Below, in pieces: positions 1-7,954 of a DNA stretch of 64,000 nucleotides (positions within the stretch are counted from its first letter, which is position 1; each line of letters begins with the position of its first letter). Position numbers and translations under genes: made by a program. The notes beneath the pieces are model-generated. The model searched no databases, was not told the DNA's origin, and saw nothing but the letters and a program-made list of their open reading frames with translations. Origin of the DNA: Candidatus Formimonas warabiya (GTDB lineage: Bacteria > Bacillota > Dehalobacteriia > Dehalobacteriales > Dehalobacteriaceae); NCBI RefSeq assembly GCF_002777255.1, contig NZ_CP017634.1, forward strand, positions 1,128,903-1,192,902, given 5' to 3'.

Positions 1-607
1 CGACAGAGGTAACCAAAACGACTTTGGGGAAAGCGCTCTTATTCCTGCTCCGGTATTCCCTGGCCAGGTTGACTACAGAACTATGTCCAGACGAATGTTT
101 AAAAAATTCATTTGTGAATCCATTTGCCCCAACCATAATGAAGTGAATATGATTATTTTGGATAATATTCCCTACCACTGCATCCGGGATGAGGATGACA
201 TTTTTAAAATTTCTCTCCAGCAATGAATTAGCATACTGAAAACCATCATGATATAACAAGTTTTCCATTCTGCCTATTTGAGTTTTGGGTTGTCCTTCAC
301 AGATAAATAATCTGATTTTTTGTGAGGCATTTTCTTCTAAAACAGTATTATAAAAACCTTTTCGATATCTGTTAAGCATGTTCGTATCGTTATTGACCTG
401 TTGTCCTATCAAAAGATCCCGAAAGCCGCACAGGGCTTTTATGACTAGTTCACTATAGCCAAAGAGGAGTATATTAATCATCTCAGAATCATCATAATCA
501 AGATTTTCCTTTTCCATCATAAACTCTTGAAAAAATAGGCTGCCATGATACCTGATTTGATTCCTCGATTGATTATAATTCTGGTAATAAAAGTCAATTC
601 TTTTCAT
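1..607 (-). CDS. eIF2B-like (IF-2B/MtnA superfamily) protein, C-terminus off the left edge
   Basis: The minus-strand frame runs off the left edge, so the C-terminus is missing. The visible part resembles the C-terminal half of the eIF2B alpha/beta/delta and sugar-phosphate isomerase (MtnA) superfamily: CEGQPKTQIGR (family E-x-R-P..Q-G), then VILIPDAVVG and IMVGANGF (family I-x-D-S-A-x-G and V-G-A-D). The GAD and N-K-x-G-T positions of active isomerases read GAN and HSSGH here, so catalysis may be lost. The first ATG is at 607, but coding-like sequence in the same frame continues upstream to a stop at 800-802, and 608-799 contains no ATG, GTG or TTG. That open stretch overlaps the end of the HD gene and crosses eight C residues (783-790), so the protein may be made as a frameshifted fusion or the gene may be broken. 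Confidence 0.6.
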   Translation of the reverse strand, partial: MKRIDFYYQNYNQSRNQIRYHGSLFFQEFMMEKENLDYDDSEMINILLFGYSELVIKALCGFRDLLIGQQVNNDTNMLNRYRKGFYNTVLEENASQKIRLFICEGQPKTQIGRMENLLYHDGFQYANSLLERNFKNVILIPDAVVGNIIQNNHIHFIMVGANGFTNEFFKHSSGHSSVVNLAREYRSRNKSAFPKVVLVTSV

Positions 608-764
608 GAACTCTTCAAAATTATTGGGTAATAAGGCAAGAGATTTTTTGCATTGTTCAATTAATGTCTTTAAACCTAAATGGCAGGATCTTTTTCTTAA
701 AATGTCCCGCTCTAGAATCGAAATGAAGTCTTCAATGGCTTCTTTTCGTTTATCCAGTGATTTT

Positions 765-1790
765 TCAATCGTAAACTTTGTCGGGGGGGGAATTTTTAAT
801 TAAACGATATCCCCCAATATTGGATATGGTTAATAAAATTAGTTCCAATAATTTTGAAGCACTGGGCGCTAATAAAATATCATAATTTACAATTAAGCCG
901 ATCAAATCATTTAAAGTTTGATTGTCCATGGAAACGGTGACTTCATTTTTTTGGATATCAAGATAATAGGTGATTCCTGAACGGGTCAACACATTCATGA
1001 CGCCGGATAATTCCTCTCTTAAATCGCTAATAACCAGGTCAATAATATAATCGATTTTACTTTTCACCCAGGCGGGATCAACCTTCAATTTGACTAATTG
1101 GGACGAGTCCGGGGTGTTGAATTCCACCCGAATCAGGTGCTCTTTTTCATTAATACCAATACCGCCCACAATCCGGCTTTTGATCCAATGGAATTTTGAT
1201 TCAGCAGGGATATCGTAGGCAAGACAAACAGCATATTCGGAAGAAGGGGTTCTGGTGCTGTCAATATGTAGGGCATCGGCTAAACGCAAATAAGCGGCTA
1301 AAAGTTTTAACCGGTGTTCTTTATTATGTACCAAGATACTTTCCGGACAAGTATTCAGATCCTCCTGCCTGCGATGGTACCGACAAAGCTTAGAAATAAA
1401 TATTTTATCGGCCTCATCAATACCACACCGTTTGTATTGCTCAATAATGAACTTTTCCGATGTTTCGTGGTGTCGCTTGCGAATTTCCGCATCTGTTAAG
1501 GATTCTCCTTTCCAGACGTCTTCCGCAACAGATCGAAGCATGCCCAGATCGTGTAGCCATGCTGAGGCTAATAGATAAAAACGCTCTTCTTCCAGCAGCT
1601 TTTCATGGGTATAGTCTGGAATCAGCCGGTGAATAAACCCTTCCACGGCTTTACAATGATCCGGACCATGTGGCGTGTAATAAGGAGGATCAGCATTCGT
1701 TTCTTTATTCTGCTCATATATTTTTAGCACATTTTCTCTGACTTTGTTTAAATAATTCTTGTAATTGTTGTTTAAAGCATTTTCCCACAT
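765..1790 (-). CDS. HD-domain metal-dependent phosphohydrolase-like protein
   Basis: A 341-residue protein of the HD superfamily. Visible metal-site candidates are His45 in GPDH, the H-D pair at about 80-81 in WLHDLGM, His-His at about 107-108, and a later LRLADALH segment at about 168-175 typical of HD nucleotide or signalling hydrolases. The start at 1790 is chosen over the ATG at 1805 because GAGGGG lies 7 bases upstream of it. There is no signal peptide or clear membrane segment. It ends four codons past an eight-C run and overlaps the open frame of the eIF2B-like gene, so the two may form one product or a coupled pair. The substrate is unknown. The extended C-terminal part after the HD core is not recognised. 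Confidence 0.75.
   Translation of the reverse strand: MWENALNNNYKNYLNKVRENVLKIYEQNKETNADPPYYTPHGPDHCKAVEGFIHRLIPDYTHEKLLEEERFYLLASAWLHDLGMLRSVAEDVWKGESLTDAEIRKRHHETSEKFIIEQYKRCGIDEADKIFISKLCRYHRRQEDLNTCPESILVHNKEHRLKLLAAYLRLADALHIDSTRTPSSEYAVCLAYDIPAESKFHWIKSRIVGGIGINEKEHLIRVEFNTPDSSQLVKLKVDPAWVKSKIDYIIDLVISDLREELSGVMNVLTRSGITYYLDIQKNEVTVSMDNQTLNDLIGLIVNYDILLAPSASKLLELILLTISNIGGYRLIKNSPPDKVYD
783..790. repeat. Homopolymer of eight G (eight C on the coding strand) at the HD/eIF2B-like junction
   Basis: Positions 783-790 are eight G residues, read as TCC CCC CCC in the HD frame and ATT CCC CCC CCG in the eIF2B-like frame. Loss of one base, or a +1 ribosomal slip, would join the two frames. Such runs are known sites of phase variation, programmed slippage and sequencing error; the sequence alone does not say which applies. 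Confidence 0.8.
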
Positions 1791-1915
1791 TTTAACACCC
1801 CTCATTTAGCTCATCTGCAACCTGATTGCTACCATATCTATTCGACTGATTTCATGCATCTTCCTTGTCCAAAATTTCGACATCTTCTGACATGCAAAAG
1901 GCCACTAGAAAGCTT

Positions 1916-2002
1916 GGCTTGCGCCAAGCCTCTGGCGACGGCGGAAGCCTTAGTTGCACTTATACTTTCAACCTTTTAAAACTTATAAATTCTGAAAGTA
2001 TA
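1916..2002 (-). repeat. Dispersed intergenic repeat, copy A (matches 54926-55009)
   Basis: On the minus strand this reads as two hairpins: an AT-rich one (TATACTTTCA paired with TGAAAGTATA) and a GC-rich one (GGCTT-c-CGCC paired with GGCG-c-AAGCC), joined by AGTGCAAC. The same order occurs at 54926-55009 with changed bases but kept pairing. Both copies lie just downstream of the terminator of a minus-strand gene. It may be a palindromic unit of the REP/MITE kind. Confidence 0.7.
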
Positions 2003-2040
2003 AAAAAAGGCTGCCGGATAAAAAACTATCCACAGCCTTT
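2002..2040 (-). terminator. Intrinsic terminator of the DoxX-like gene
   Basis: On the minus strand AAAGGCTG and GGATA pair with TATCC and CAGCCTTT around a T-rich loop, followed by seven T. It begins about ten bases after the stop codon of the DoxX-like gene. Confidence 0.8.
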
Positions 2041-2049
2041 ACGAACCAT

Positions 2050-2574
2050 CTACTTTAACATACTAATCTTATTTACACTAAAGCCAGTTTGCTTTTTGAT
2101 TTTCTTTTTGAAAATAAAATAATCTAAGCCGATCCTGGAGGCATTGATACCCGCGACTAGTAAGATGAGTGCGGCAGTATAAAGAATAGGGTTTGTGCTC
2201 GTCGCACCAGATAACATAAAATTAAGATTCAGTAGCGCCCCGCCAATCAATGCGAAAGTTGTTAAGCACCCGAGTATCAGTCCTATCCCCACCGCAACTT
2301 CCCCAAAAGACACAAGGTAACTGAATATTTTTGCGTTGGGCAAGGCAAAATTTTGGAGAAATGATGCGTACCAGCTCTGCACAGCCGGATGCTCCCCACC
2401 GGCTAATTTAACAGCATTTGATAAAAAGCCTGTTACAGCAGTACCTGCTTTATCTCCCGTCCAAGCTGGGTTTCCCATTTTACTTAAGCCTGCTTCCAGC
2501 CATTGCACGCCAAGCCAAATCCTAATTATGGTCCAAAGTAAGGCAAATTTCGGATCGGTAAATAATCGCTTCAT
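2050..2574 (-). CDS. DoxX/DoxD-family integral membrane protein
   Basis: A 174-residue protein with four hydrophobic segments (about 10-30, 80-105, 107-128 and 130-150). The opening LLWTIIRIWLGVQWLEAGLSKM and the later FGEVAVGIGLILG are typical of DoxX/DoxD-like proteins. Members of this family are small membrane proteins linked to quinone, sulfur or redox stress reactions; the function here cannot be set. The start follows AGGGAG at good spacing. The gene stands alone between a long palindrome upstream and a strong terminator downstream, so it is probably a single-gene unit with its own repressor or activator site. Confidence 0.75.
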   Translation of the reverse strand: MKRLFTDPKFALLWTIIRIWLGVQWLEAGLSKMGNPAWTGDKAGTAVTGFLSNAVKLAGGEHPAVQSWYASFLQNFALPNAKIFSYLVSFGEVAVGIGLILGCLTTFALIGGALLNLNFMLSGATSTNPILYTAALILLVAGINASRIGLDYFIFKKKIKKQTGFSVNKISMLK

Positions 2575-2597
2575 GGCTCTCCCTCTCTTTGAATGTT

Positions 2598-2651
2598 GAA
2601 TTCGTCACATGATACTTCATTTGCTCATGATCGTGATCATATGACGAATTC
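2598..2651. promoter_or_regulatory. Extended palindrome upstream of the DoxX-like gene, candidate operator
   Basis: GAATTCGTCA at 2598-2607 is matched by TGACGAATTC at 2642-2651, a perfect 10-base inverted repeat. Inside it sits ATGATCGTGATCAT at 2627-2640, itself a 6+6 palindrome. It begins 24 bases before the start codon of the DoxX-like gene, where a repressor would act. The regulator is not identified. Confidence 0.55.
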
Positions 2652-2727
2652 ATTTTAACACACGCAAAGAGGCTTAACTATTTGTAAAATTGGGTTCAGG
2701 TTGTGGATATTCCCAAGGAAATATCTG

Positions 2728-3801
2728 CTACTCCCCATATTCTTTCGCCTTCTCAAGTCCATTCAAGACCCGATACGCCCCATCGGTCAGCGCTTCCAAC
2801 TCATTTTCCCCGGGGCTCACTTCAACCGGTGCAATAAAATTGATTCTTTCCCTAATCCAATCCACCAGCAACTTCGAATAAGCCAAACCCCCAGTCAAAA
2901 CAATAAAATCCACCTTTCCTTTTAAAACCGCAGCGCAGCCTCCGATCTCCTTTGCAATTTGATAAGCCATAGCCTCGAATATGAAAAAAGCCTTTCGATT
3001 TCCCTGTTTTATCAATGCTTCTACTACCCTGGCATCATTCGTCTCTAAATAGCTTACCAAACCGCCTCTTCCCTTAATCTTTTGATAGACCTCTTTTTTG
3101 GATAGTCCTGATTCAAAACACATTTCCACGATACTTTCCACCGGCAGTCCACCTGTTCTTTCGGGGGAAAAAGGGCCATCGCCGTCTACTCCGTTATTAA
3201 CATCAATGACCCGCCCCTTTTGGTGGGCTCCTACAGTGATTCCCCCACCTAAATGAGCGACGATCAAATTTAGCTCCTCATACTGCCTGCGGTGCTTTTC
3301 GGCAATCTTTCTTGCTACAGCTTTCTGGTTGAGGGCATGGAACAAACTTTTCCTTTCCACTCCTTGAAGTCCTGATATTTTGGCCATATCAGTCATTTCA
3401 TCGACAGCGATAGGATCGACGATAAAAGCAGGGATCCCTCTGCTGTCAGCCAGGTCTTTTGCAATTAAAGCCCCCAAATTTGAGGCATGCTCTTTGGAGG
3501 AATTCCGCAGGTCATGGCACATGATCTCATTAACCCTGTAAGTACCGCAAAGGACAGGTTTTAAAAACCCCCCTCTCGCTACAATACCGTTCAGGCTATC
3601 CAGAGAAATATTACTCTCATCAAAAAAACCTAAAATCAGCCTTTTTCTGAAAGGGCATTGTTCCAAAATCGACTTAAAAGAACTTATTTCACGAGGAGAG
3701 TGGGGAATACTCTTTTCCTTGATGATTTCCTTGTCTAGAGAAACTGCGACCTTCGTGGAAGTTGACCCGGGATTAATGGCAAGTATTTTCATAGAGGACA
3801 T
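2728..3801 (-). CDS. buk: Butyrate kinase
   Basis: A 357-residue acetate/butyrate kinase-family protein (ASKHA fold). The N-terminus has KILAINPGSTSTKVAV, the phosphate-binding signature. RGGFLKPV, HLGGGITVGAH and DGDGPFSPERTGGLP follow in butyrate kinase order, and LTGGLAYSKLL lies near the C-terminus. Family enzymes interconvert butyryl phosphate plus ADP and butyrate plus ATP; branched-chain acids are alternative substrates. The ATG at 3801 has AGGAG eight bases upstream. No phosphotransbutyrylase or acyl-CoA gene is next to it, so the pathway partner must lie elsewhere. The leader (3802-4030) holds two inverted repeats. Confidence 0.93.
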   Translation of the reverse strand: MSSMKILAINPGSTSTKVAVSLDKEIIKEKSIPHSPREISSFKSILEQCPFRKRLILGFFDESNISLDSLNGIVARGGFLKPVLCGTYRVNEIMCHDLRNSSKEHASNLGALIAKDLADSRGIPAFIVDPIAVDEMTDMAKISGLQGVERKSLFHALNQKAVARKIAEKHRRQYEELNLIVAHLGGGITVGAHQKGRVIDVNNGVDGDGPFSPERTGGLPVESIVEMCFESGLSKKEVYQKIKGRGGLVSYLETNDARVVEALIKQGNRKAFFIFEAMAYQIAKEIGGCAAVLKGKVDFIVLTGGLAYSKLLVDWIRERINFIAPVEVSPGENELEALTDGAYRVLNGLEKAKEYGE

Positions 3802-3875
3802 GTTTTTTTCTCCTAAACAGGTCAGTCTTGGGCTGTTATGCCCTATTGTAATATTCGCCTTACTTCTCCAATTTC

Positions 3876-3905
3876 CTTGGCAAAGGATCCATATGTTTTG
3901 CCAAG
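3876..3905. promoter_or_regulatory. Inverted repeat in the butyrate kinase leader
   Basis: CTTGGCAAA at 3876-3884 is matched by TTTGCCAAG at 3897-3905. A second one, ATCCGGC ... GCCGGAT, lies at about 3925-3954. Both are between the divergent butyrate kinase and Hsp20-like genes and could be operators or RNA hairpins. Confidence 0.4.
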
Positions 3906-4030
3906 AAAAGTTTTCCTCCTTTCGATCCGGCTCCGGAAAGATGCTATGCCGGATTTAACAAATGGTGGCTCCTGGCGAACTCACCTTCACTGCCTTGGAA
4001 GAATATACTACATTGAATTAAATCGATGGG

Positions 4031-4540
4031 GTGAAAAAGATGAGAAAACGCATGTTAATAAAAAGTCCGGACATGCTAAAAGATTATTTGTTTGATATTA
4101 AAGATTTCCTCCAAGAGTTTAAAACCGGGCTTTCTCAAGACGGGAAAGAGAATTCTCTTTCCGTGAGCCGGCAGGAAAATCGGGCATTAGATTTCCTCCC
4201 AATTGAAATCTGGGAAACGAAAGAAAAATACTTTATTCAAACATACCTTGCTGTGATAAAAGACCTGTCTGATGTACACATATCTATTAGAGATGGCCAT
4301 ACTTTGATTTTCAAGGTCCGTGTCTCGCCCCAACAACCATTGGAGACCTGTTGGGCCGTTCATACGGAGTATCCAAATTTTCTTCAACGAGAGGTTGTTT
4401 TTCCCCATACCATTATTTATAGCGGAGCCACCCTGCAAAATGGCGTTTTAAATATCGTTTTGGAAAAACAAATCTGGCATTTCGAAAGTCCCGTCAGCTA
4501 TGACAAAATAACGGATGAGAACAACACACCGTCAACATGA
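4031..4540 (+). CDS. Hsp20/alpha-crystallin-like protein
   Basis: A 169-residue protein whose centre and C-terminal half (about 55-150) look like the beta-sandwich of small heat-shock proteins: IEIWETKEKYFIQTYL, then a strand-rich middle, then LQREVVFPHTI and LQNGVLNIVLEK, which matches the family A-x-x-x-N-G-V-L-x-I-x-L pattern. The N-terminal 50 residues are charged and not recognised. In spore formers such proteins include cytosolic chaperones and coat proteins of the CotM/CotP kind; the sequence does not decide between them. The start has GGGG about 8 bases upstream. It is transcribed divergently from butyrate kinase. Confidence 0.6.
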   Translation: MKKMRKRMLIKSPDMLKDYLFDIKDFLQEFKTGLSQDGKENSLSVSRQENRALDFLPIEIWETKEKYFIQTYLAVIKDLSDVHISIRDGHTLIFKVRVSPQQPLETCWAVHTEYPNFLQREVVFPHTIIYSGATLQNGVLNIVLEKQIWHFESPVSYDKITDENNTPST

Positions 4541-4576
4541 TTACTTTCCCGTGATCAGAATTCTTTTTCCTCTAGT

Positions 4577-5116
4577 TTAGCCGATAAAATGCTGTGTAAA
4601 GATTTTCTGATAGGGCCCCCCGTTAGAAACCCCAATCCCCACACGGGTGAAGTTAGGATTCAAAATATTAGCCCGGTGGCCCGGACTGTTCATCAGGGCG
4701 AAGTGGGCGTCTGTTACACTGGTGTTTCCCGCAAGATTTTCCCCTGCGTAACGATAAATAATTTCATGCGTCTTTATCATATTGCTAAAAGAACCATAAG
4801 TAGGGGAATAATGCCCAAAATAGCCCTTATTGATCAGATCCTTGCTCTTTAGCCGGGCAGTTTTTGTCAGGCGCATATCTACCTGGAGGAGTTGCAACCC
4901 CCGGGAAGCCCTTTCTAAATTCACCAAGTCCACCATCCTGTGCTCTTCCGCTACTGTGTTTGCCCACAAATAAATTGGCAACTTCTGCGAACCGGGATAC
5001 TCCATACTCGGCACGCTGTCCTTCATACCCAGAAGGCCTATTTGTTGACCAAACTCTAAAAGGACCATGATGTTGTCGAATAAAGCTTCGACACCTTTAT
5101 GATTCTTTTCCGTCAT
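4577..5116 (-). CDS. CAP/SCP-domain protein (YkwD-like)
   Basis: The C-terminal 125 residues form a CAP (cysteine-rich secretory, allergen V5, PR-1) domain: VDLVNLERASRGLQLL, KSKDLINKGYFGHYSP, AGENLAG, SPGHRANILNPNF and VGIGVS are all present, including the two His and two Glu of the cavity. The start at 5116 is chosen because GGGGGTG lies six bases before it; a longer frame opens at 5179. No signal peptide is visible in either version, unlike most secreted YkwD proteins, so it may act inside the forespore or leave by another route. Bacterial CAP proteins of this sort are often sporulation linked. Confidence 0.85.
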   Translation of the reverse strand: MTEKNHKGVEALFDNIMVLLEFGQQIGLLGMKDSVPSMEYPGSQKLPIYLWANTVAEEHRMVDLVNLERASRGLQLLQVDMRLTKTARLKSKDLINKGYFGHYSPTYGSFSNMIKTHEIIYRYAGENLAGNTSVTDAHFALMNSPGHRANILNPNFTRVGIGVSNGGPYQKIFTQHFIG

Positions 5117-5290
5117 CCTTTCACCCCCACACTTTACATACATCGCTTGCCACCGCCTGCCCCTGAATGGTAATCCCAAGCTCTTGCTTCAAAGGATTAA
5201 CGATTGGACTGGCATGCTTCTCCCTTATAATATTTTTGGCAGCGTGGGGATGTTACACCTATCACCGGTTGAATATCTTTAGTATCTCCT

Positions 5291-6157
5291 TTATTGACCG
5301 CTTTTTCTATTTTTTCTGACCAGGAGCACGCCAAGCAGGATTAAAGTTAAAAGGGCCAGGGCCGGAAGAGCTGTAAAGAACCATACCATGACACTCCCTA
5401 TAGCACCGGTTAAGGAATTGAATCCATAGACCAAGGCCCGCCCACAGCGGGAAAAAATATTTAGATTTTCTACATTGACATTGATTTCACTATTTGCCGG
5501 TTGATAAAGGGTTACAAGAATTGTCGCATATTCTATGCTGTTATGGAGAGCCTTAAGCTGCCCCTCCAAAGACTCCCGTTCCTGCCTGGTTGCAGTGATT
5601 TGGGCCTTGATCTTAAGAATGTCATCAATTTTCTCTGCCTTGTTCAAGATGGTAAGCAAGCTATCTTCTTCCGTTTTCAAAACCTTAACTCTAGCGTCAA
5701 GGTCGATATACTCCAGGGTAACGTCATTGGTATATTCCCGCTTAAAGTCCGCCTTACCCTGCTTCACGATAAAATCCAGGAGCTGGGCATAATTGGTGCT
5801 GGGCACCTTTAAGGACAGGCTGGCATTGCTCTGGTTCTCATTCGTGACGACTGTATAATCGTTTGGGTAACCCTCTAATTCAATGGTCTTATTTTTTATC
5901 CTGTCGCATACCGCGTCCAGATCTTCCACACGGAGCTTGATCTCCGCATTCTGAATAATTTTCCGTTCTAGATTCTTTACCTCCGATGTATTATTTCTTT
6001 CCGAATTTTCTCCTGCCTCCGGCGTAAGGGCTTCGTCATAGGCAACACTGGAGCTGTTTTCCACCCTGCCTGAATTTTCCTTTGCGCTTTGATTAATGCT
6101 CCCACAGCCAGAAACACAAAAGAGGATCAGCACGAAAAGAACCAGGGCTTTTTTCAT
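5291..6157 (-). CDS. DUF4349 lipoprotein
   Basis: A 288-residue protein starting with a lipoprotein signal (VLFVLILFCVSGC, Cys at about 18) after GGAGG spaced eight bases. The body matches DUF4349: RKIIQNAEIKLRVEDLDAVCDRI, a GYPNDYTV region, LKVPSTNYAQLLDFI, and a coiled-coil stretch (about 165-210, ILKIKAQITATRQERESLEG), ending with a transmembrane helix (LPALALLTLILLGVLLV) and a basic tail. The protein is therefore anchored at both ends to the outer face of the membrane. Its function is unknown. A longer frame opens at 6238 but lacks a binding site. Confidence 0.85.
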   Translation of the reverse strand: MKKALVLFVLILFCVSGCGSINQSAKENSGRVENSSSVAYDEALTPEAGENSERNNTSEVKNLERKIIQNAEIKLRVEDLDAVCDRIKNKTIELEGYPNDYTVVTNENQSNASLSLKVPSTNYAQLLDFIVKQGKADFKREYTNDVTLEYIDLDARVKVLKTEEDSLLTILNKAEKIDDILKIKAQITATRQERESLEGQLKALHNSIEYATILVTLYQPANSEINVNVENLNIFSRCGRALVYGFNSLTGAIGSVMVWFFTALPALALLTLILLGVLLVRKNRKSGQ

Positions 6158-6219
6158 TTTGTTTACCTCCCATAAATAGGCTTTACCCTCTTTGACTATA
6201 AATGAGGCAATTTTGTTCC

Positions 6220-6266
6220 AAAAAAAGGGTTGCCTCAAAGCCCTTTCAGGCTTCAGGCAACCCTTT
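6220..6266 (-). terminator. Intrinsic terminator of the secreted HAD phosphatase gene
   Basis: On the minus strand AAGGGTTGCCT pairs with AGGCAACCCTT around an inner GAAGCC/GGGCTT stem, followed by T7. It separates the HAD gene from the DUF4349 lipoprotein gene. Confidence 0.85.
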
Positions 6267-6322
6267 CAGATCATACAGTTATTTCATTTTTTCCTAGTCT
6301 GGGTGCAGCTAAGTACCGCTTA

Positions 6323-7747
6323 TTATTTCCCCAACAATATTAAATTGCTGTCACCACGTTTGCCCAGTTTCAGTGTCTTGGCGGTAGGAATCCACATACC
6401 GGTGTTCTCATCTCTGCCTTGAAGCACCACTTGAGGAGTTTTACTTTGCAGCTGACCTTCGGCAATTTTGCATAAATCATAAAGTTCATCCGTTTTCAGC
6501 CGGTTTATAATCAAAACTAATTTTGTAGGAGGAAGATTATTTATTTTCTCCACATTATTTAACCCGGAAAGCTCCACCATCATTCCGTAGTCCCCATTAC
6601 TGTCGCCGGCAATAAATATGGGATTGGATTGGTGTTTGGGCACCAAAATATTATTAATATTAACCGCTTTTCCATGTTTCGCATTAATCGCATATTTCGT
6701 TTTATCAGGAATTTCCGACTGATAACGTCCGTTTGCATCTAAAGTCAATTGCATCCCAATCACGTTTTGCTCCGGTACATTATAACCATATTTGGGGTTG
6801 CCGGCAACCGCCCTGATCACATCGTTCAAAGATGCCGTGGAGATATAAACGTCAATCCCGTTCGCTCTAAAGACATTCATTAAATTCGTCACTTCCGTGG
6901 AAAGACGCAACCCTTGCCGGAAATAGTTTCCAAAATCCGGGTCACTGTTCAAAATAACTCCGGCTTCTCCAGGCAAGGATTCCGGGCTGTCAAAGTATAC
7001 TTTCTTACTTTCCTGTGCCAAAGCCCAATCGACGGCCTCAACAGTTAAAGCTTTTAATTCTGCCGGTGTATAACCGGTAAAGAAATTAAGCAGCCAGGTC
7101 CAAGAAATATCAAAGTCAAAGGTTACATCAAGGGCATAATAAGTAAACCAGAATTTAGCTTTAAAATCTTTAAACTGATCTGTGCTTTGTATTTGCTCCA
7201 AGGTCAGATCATTGGTGGCGTTAGGATTTAACCCTTTATAATTATCCCAGAAAAACTGATAATCTTTGCATAGATCATCGGCTATCTTGGTGATATTGAC
7301 TGGTTCCCCTGCTTGATTCTTAAAAGTGTCTTCCACAAAATTTGTTTCCGGGATTAGGGCATTATCCCCATGAGTAAAGGCATAACGGAACTGTTCCGGA
7401 GTCATCTTATATTTTAGGTTATTTAATTGATAGATGAGCGTATGTTCTTCTGTATCTGCATATACGCAAGTATTATCCCAGTCAAATACAGCATATGGTT
7501 TTTGGGCCGCATTATAATTCGGGTTCTTTTTACCATTTTGATCGATTAAGCTTTGCACAGCTTTATAGGCATTGGGTGCCCATCTGCCTTGATCCAAAGT
7601 TGGCAGACCACTGGATACCATCTGGGATTGCCCAGCAGTATTGGCCGATGCGGCAGCTAAAGCAGCACCTGAGCCAACCGGTAATACCAATGATAAAGCT
7701 AGGATTACACTTAAGACTGACTTTAACCAACCATTTTTCTTACGCAT
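6323..7747 (-). CDS. Secreted HAD-family phosphatase (phosphorylcholine phosphatase-like)
   Basis: A 474-residue protein with a classical signal peptide (WLKSVLSVILALSLVLPVGSGAALAA). HAD motif I is VFDWDNTCVYAD (D at about 89 and 91), motif II is the Ser/Thr in YISTASLN, and motifs III/IV are the late FIAGDSNGDYGMM. The W-D-N-T variant and the size resemble the phosphorylcholine phosphatase PchP and related exported phosphatases, so the substrate is probably a small phosphomonoester outside the membrane; this is inference. The start at 7747 is chosen because AAGGAG is eight bases upstream. It has its own terminator and an inverted repeat in front. Confidence 0.82.
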   Translation of the reverse strand: MRKKNGWLKSVLSVILALSLVLPVGSGAALAAASANTAGQSQMVSSGLPTLDQGRWAPNAYKAVQSLIDQNGKKNPNYNAAQKPYAVFDWDNTCVYADTEEHTLIYQLNNLKYKMTPEQFRYAFTHGDNALIPETNFVEDTFKNQAGEPVNITKIADDLCKDYQFFWDNYKGLNPNATNDLTLEQIQSTDQFKDFKAKFWFTYYALDVTFDFDISWTWLLNFFTGYTPAELKALTVEAVDWALAQESKKVYFDSPESLPGEAGVILNSDPDFGNYFRQGLRLSTEVTNLMNVFRANGIDVYISTASLNDVIRAVAGNPKYGYNVPEQNVIGMQLTLDANGRYQSEIPDKTKYAINAKHGKAVNINNILVPKHQSNPIFIAGDSNGDYGMMVELSGLNNVEKINNLPPTKLVLIINRLKTDELYDLCKIAEGQLQSKTPQVVLQGRDENTGMWIPTAKTLKLGKRGDSNLILLGK

Positions 7748-7775
7748 ATTCAACACTCCTTCTCGAAATAATTAA

Positions 7776-7818
7776 ATTACTTGTGTCAACTATAGCAACA
7801 ATTGTCTCTACAAGTAAT
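7776..7818. promoter_or_regulatory. Inverted repeat upstream of the HAD phosphatase gene
   Basis: ATTACTTGT (7776-7784) and ACAAGTAAT (7810-7818) form a perfect 9-base inverted repeat with a 25-base spacer, 29 bases before the start codon. It may be a two-site operator or a leader hairpin. Confidence 0.4.
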
Positions 7819-7855
7819 GTGTGGAATTAACTTTTTTTATCTAAAATTAACGAAA

Positions 7856-7878
7856 TAAAAAAGCCCTTTAGGGCTTTT
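7856..7878 (-). terminator. Terminator of the binding protein-kinase-regulator operon
   Basis: AAAAGCCC and GGGCTTTT pair around TAAA on the minus strand and are followed by further T. It lies about 75 bases after the stop of the response regulator gene. Confidence 0.8.
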
Positions 7879-7954
7879 GGGAAAATTATTTTCATTTAAC
7901 TCCTTGAGGTCTCTCGCCGGTAAACGGATATAGACTGATCTTGAGGGTTTCTTT

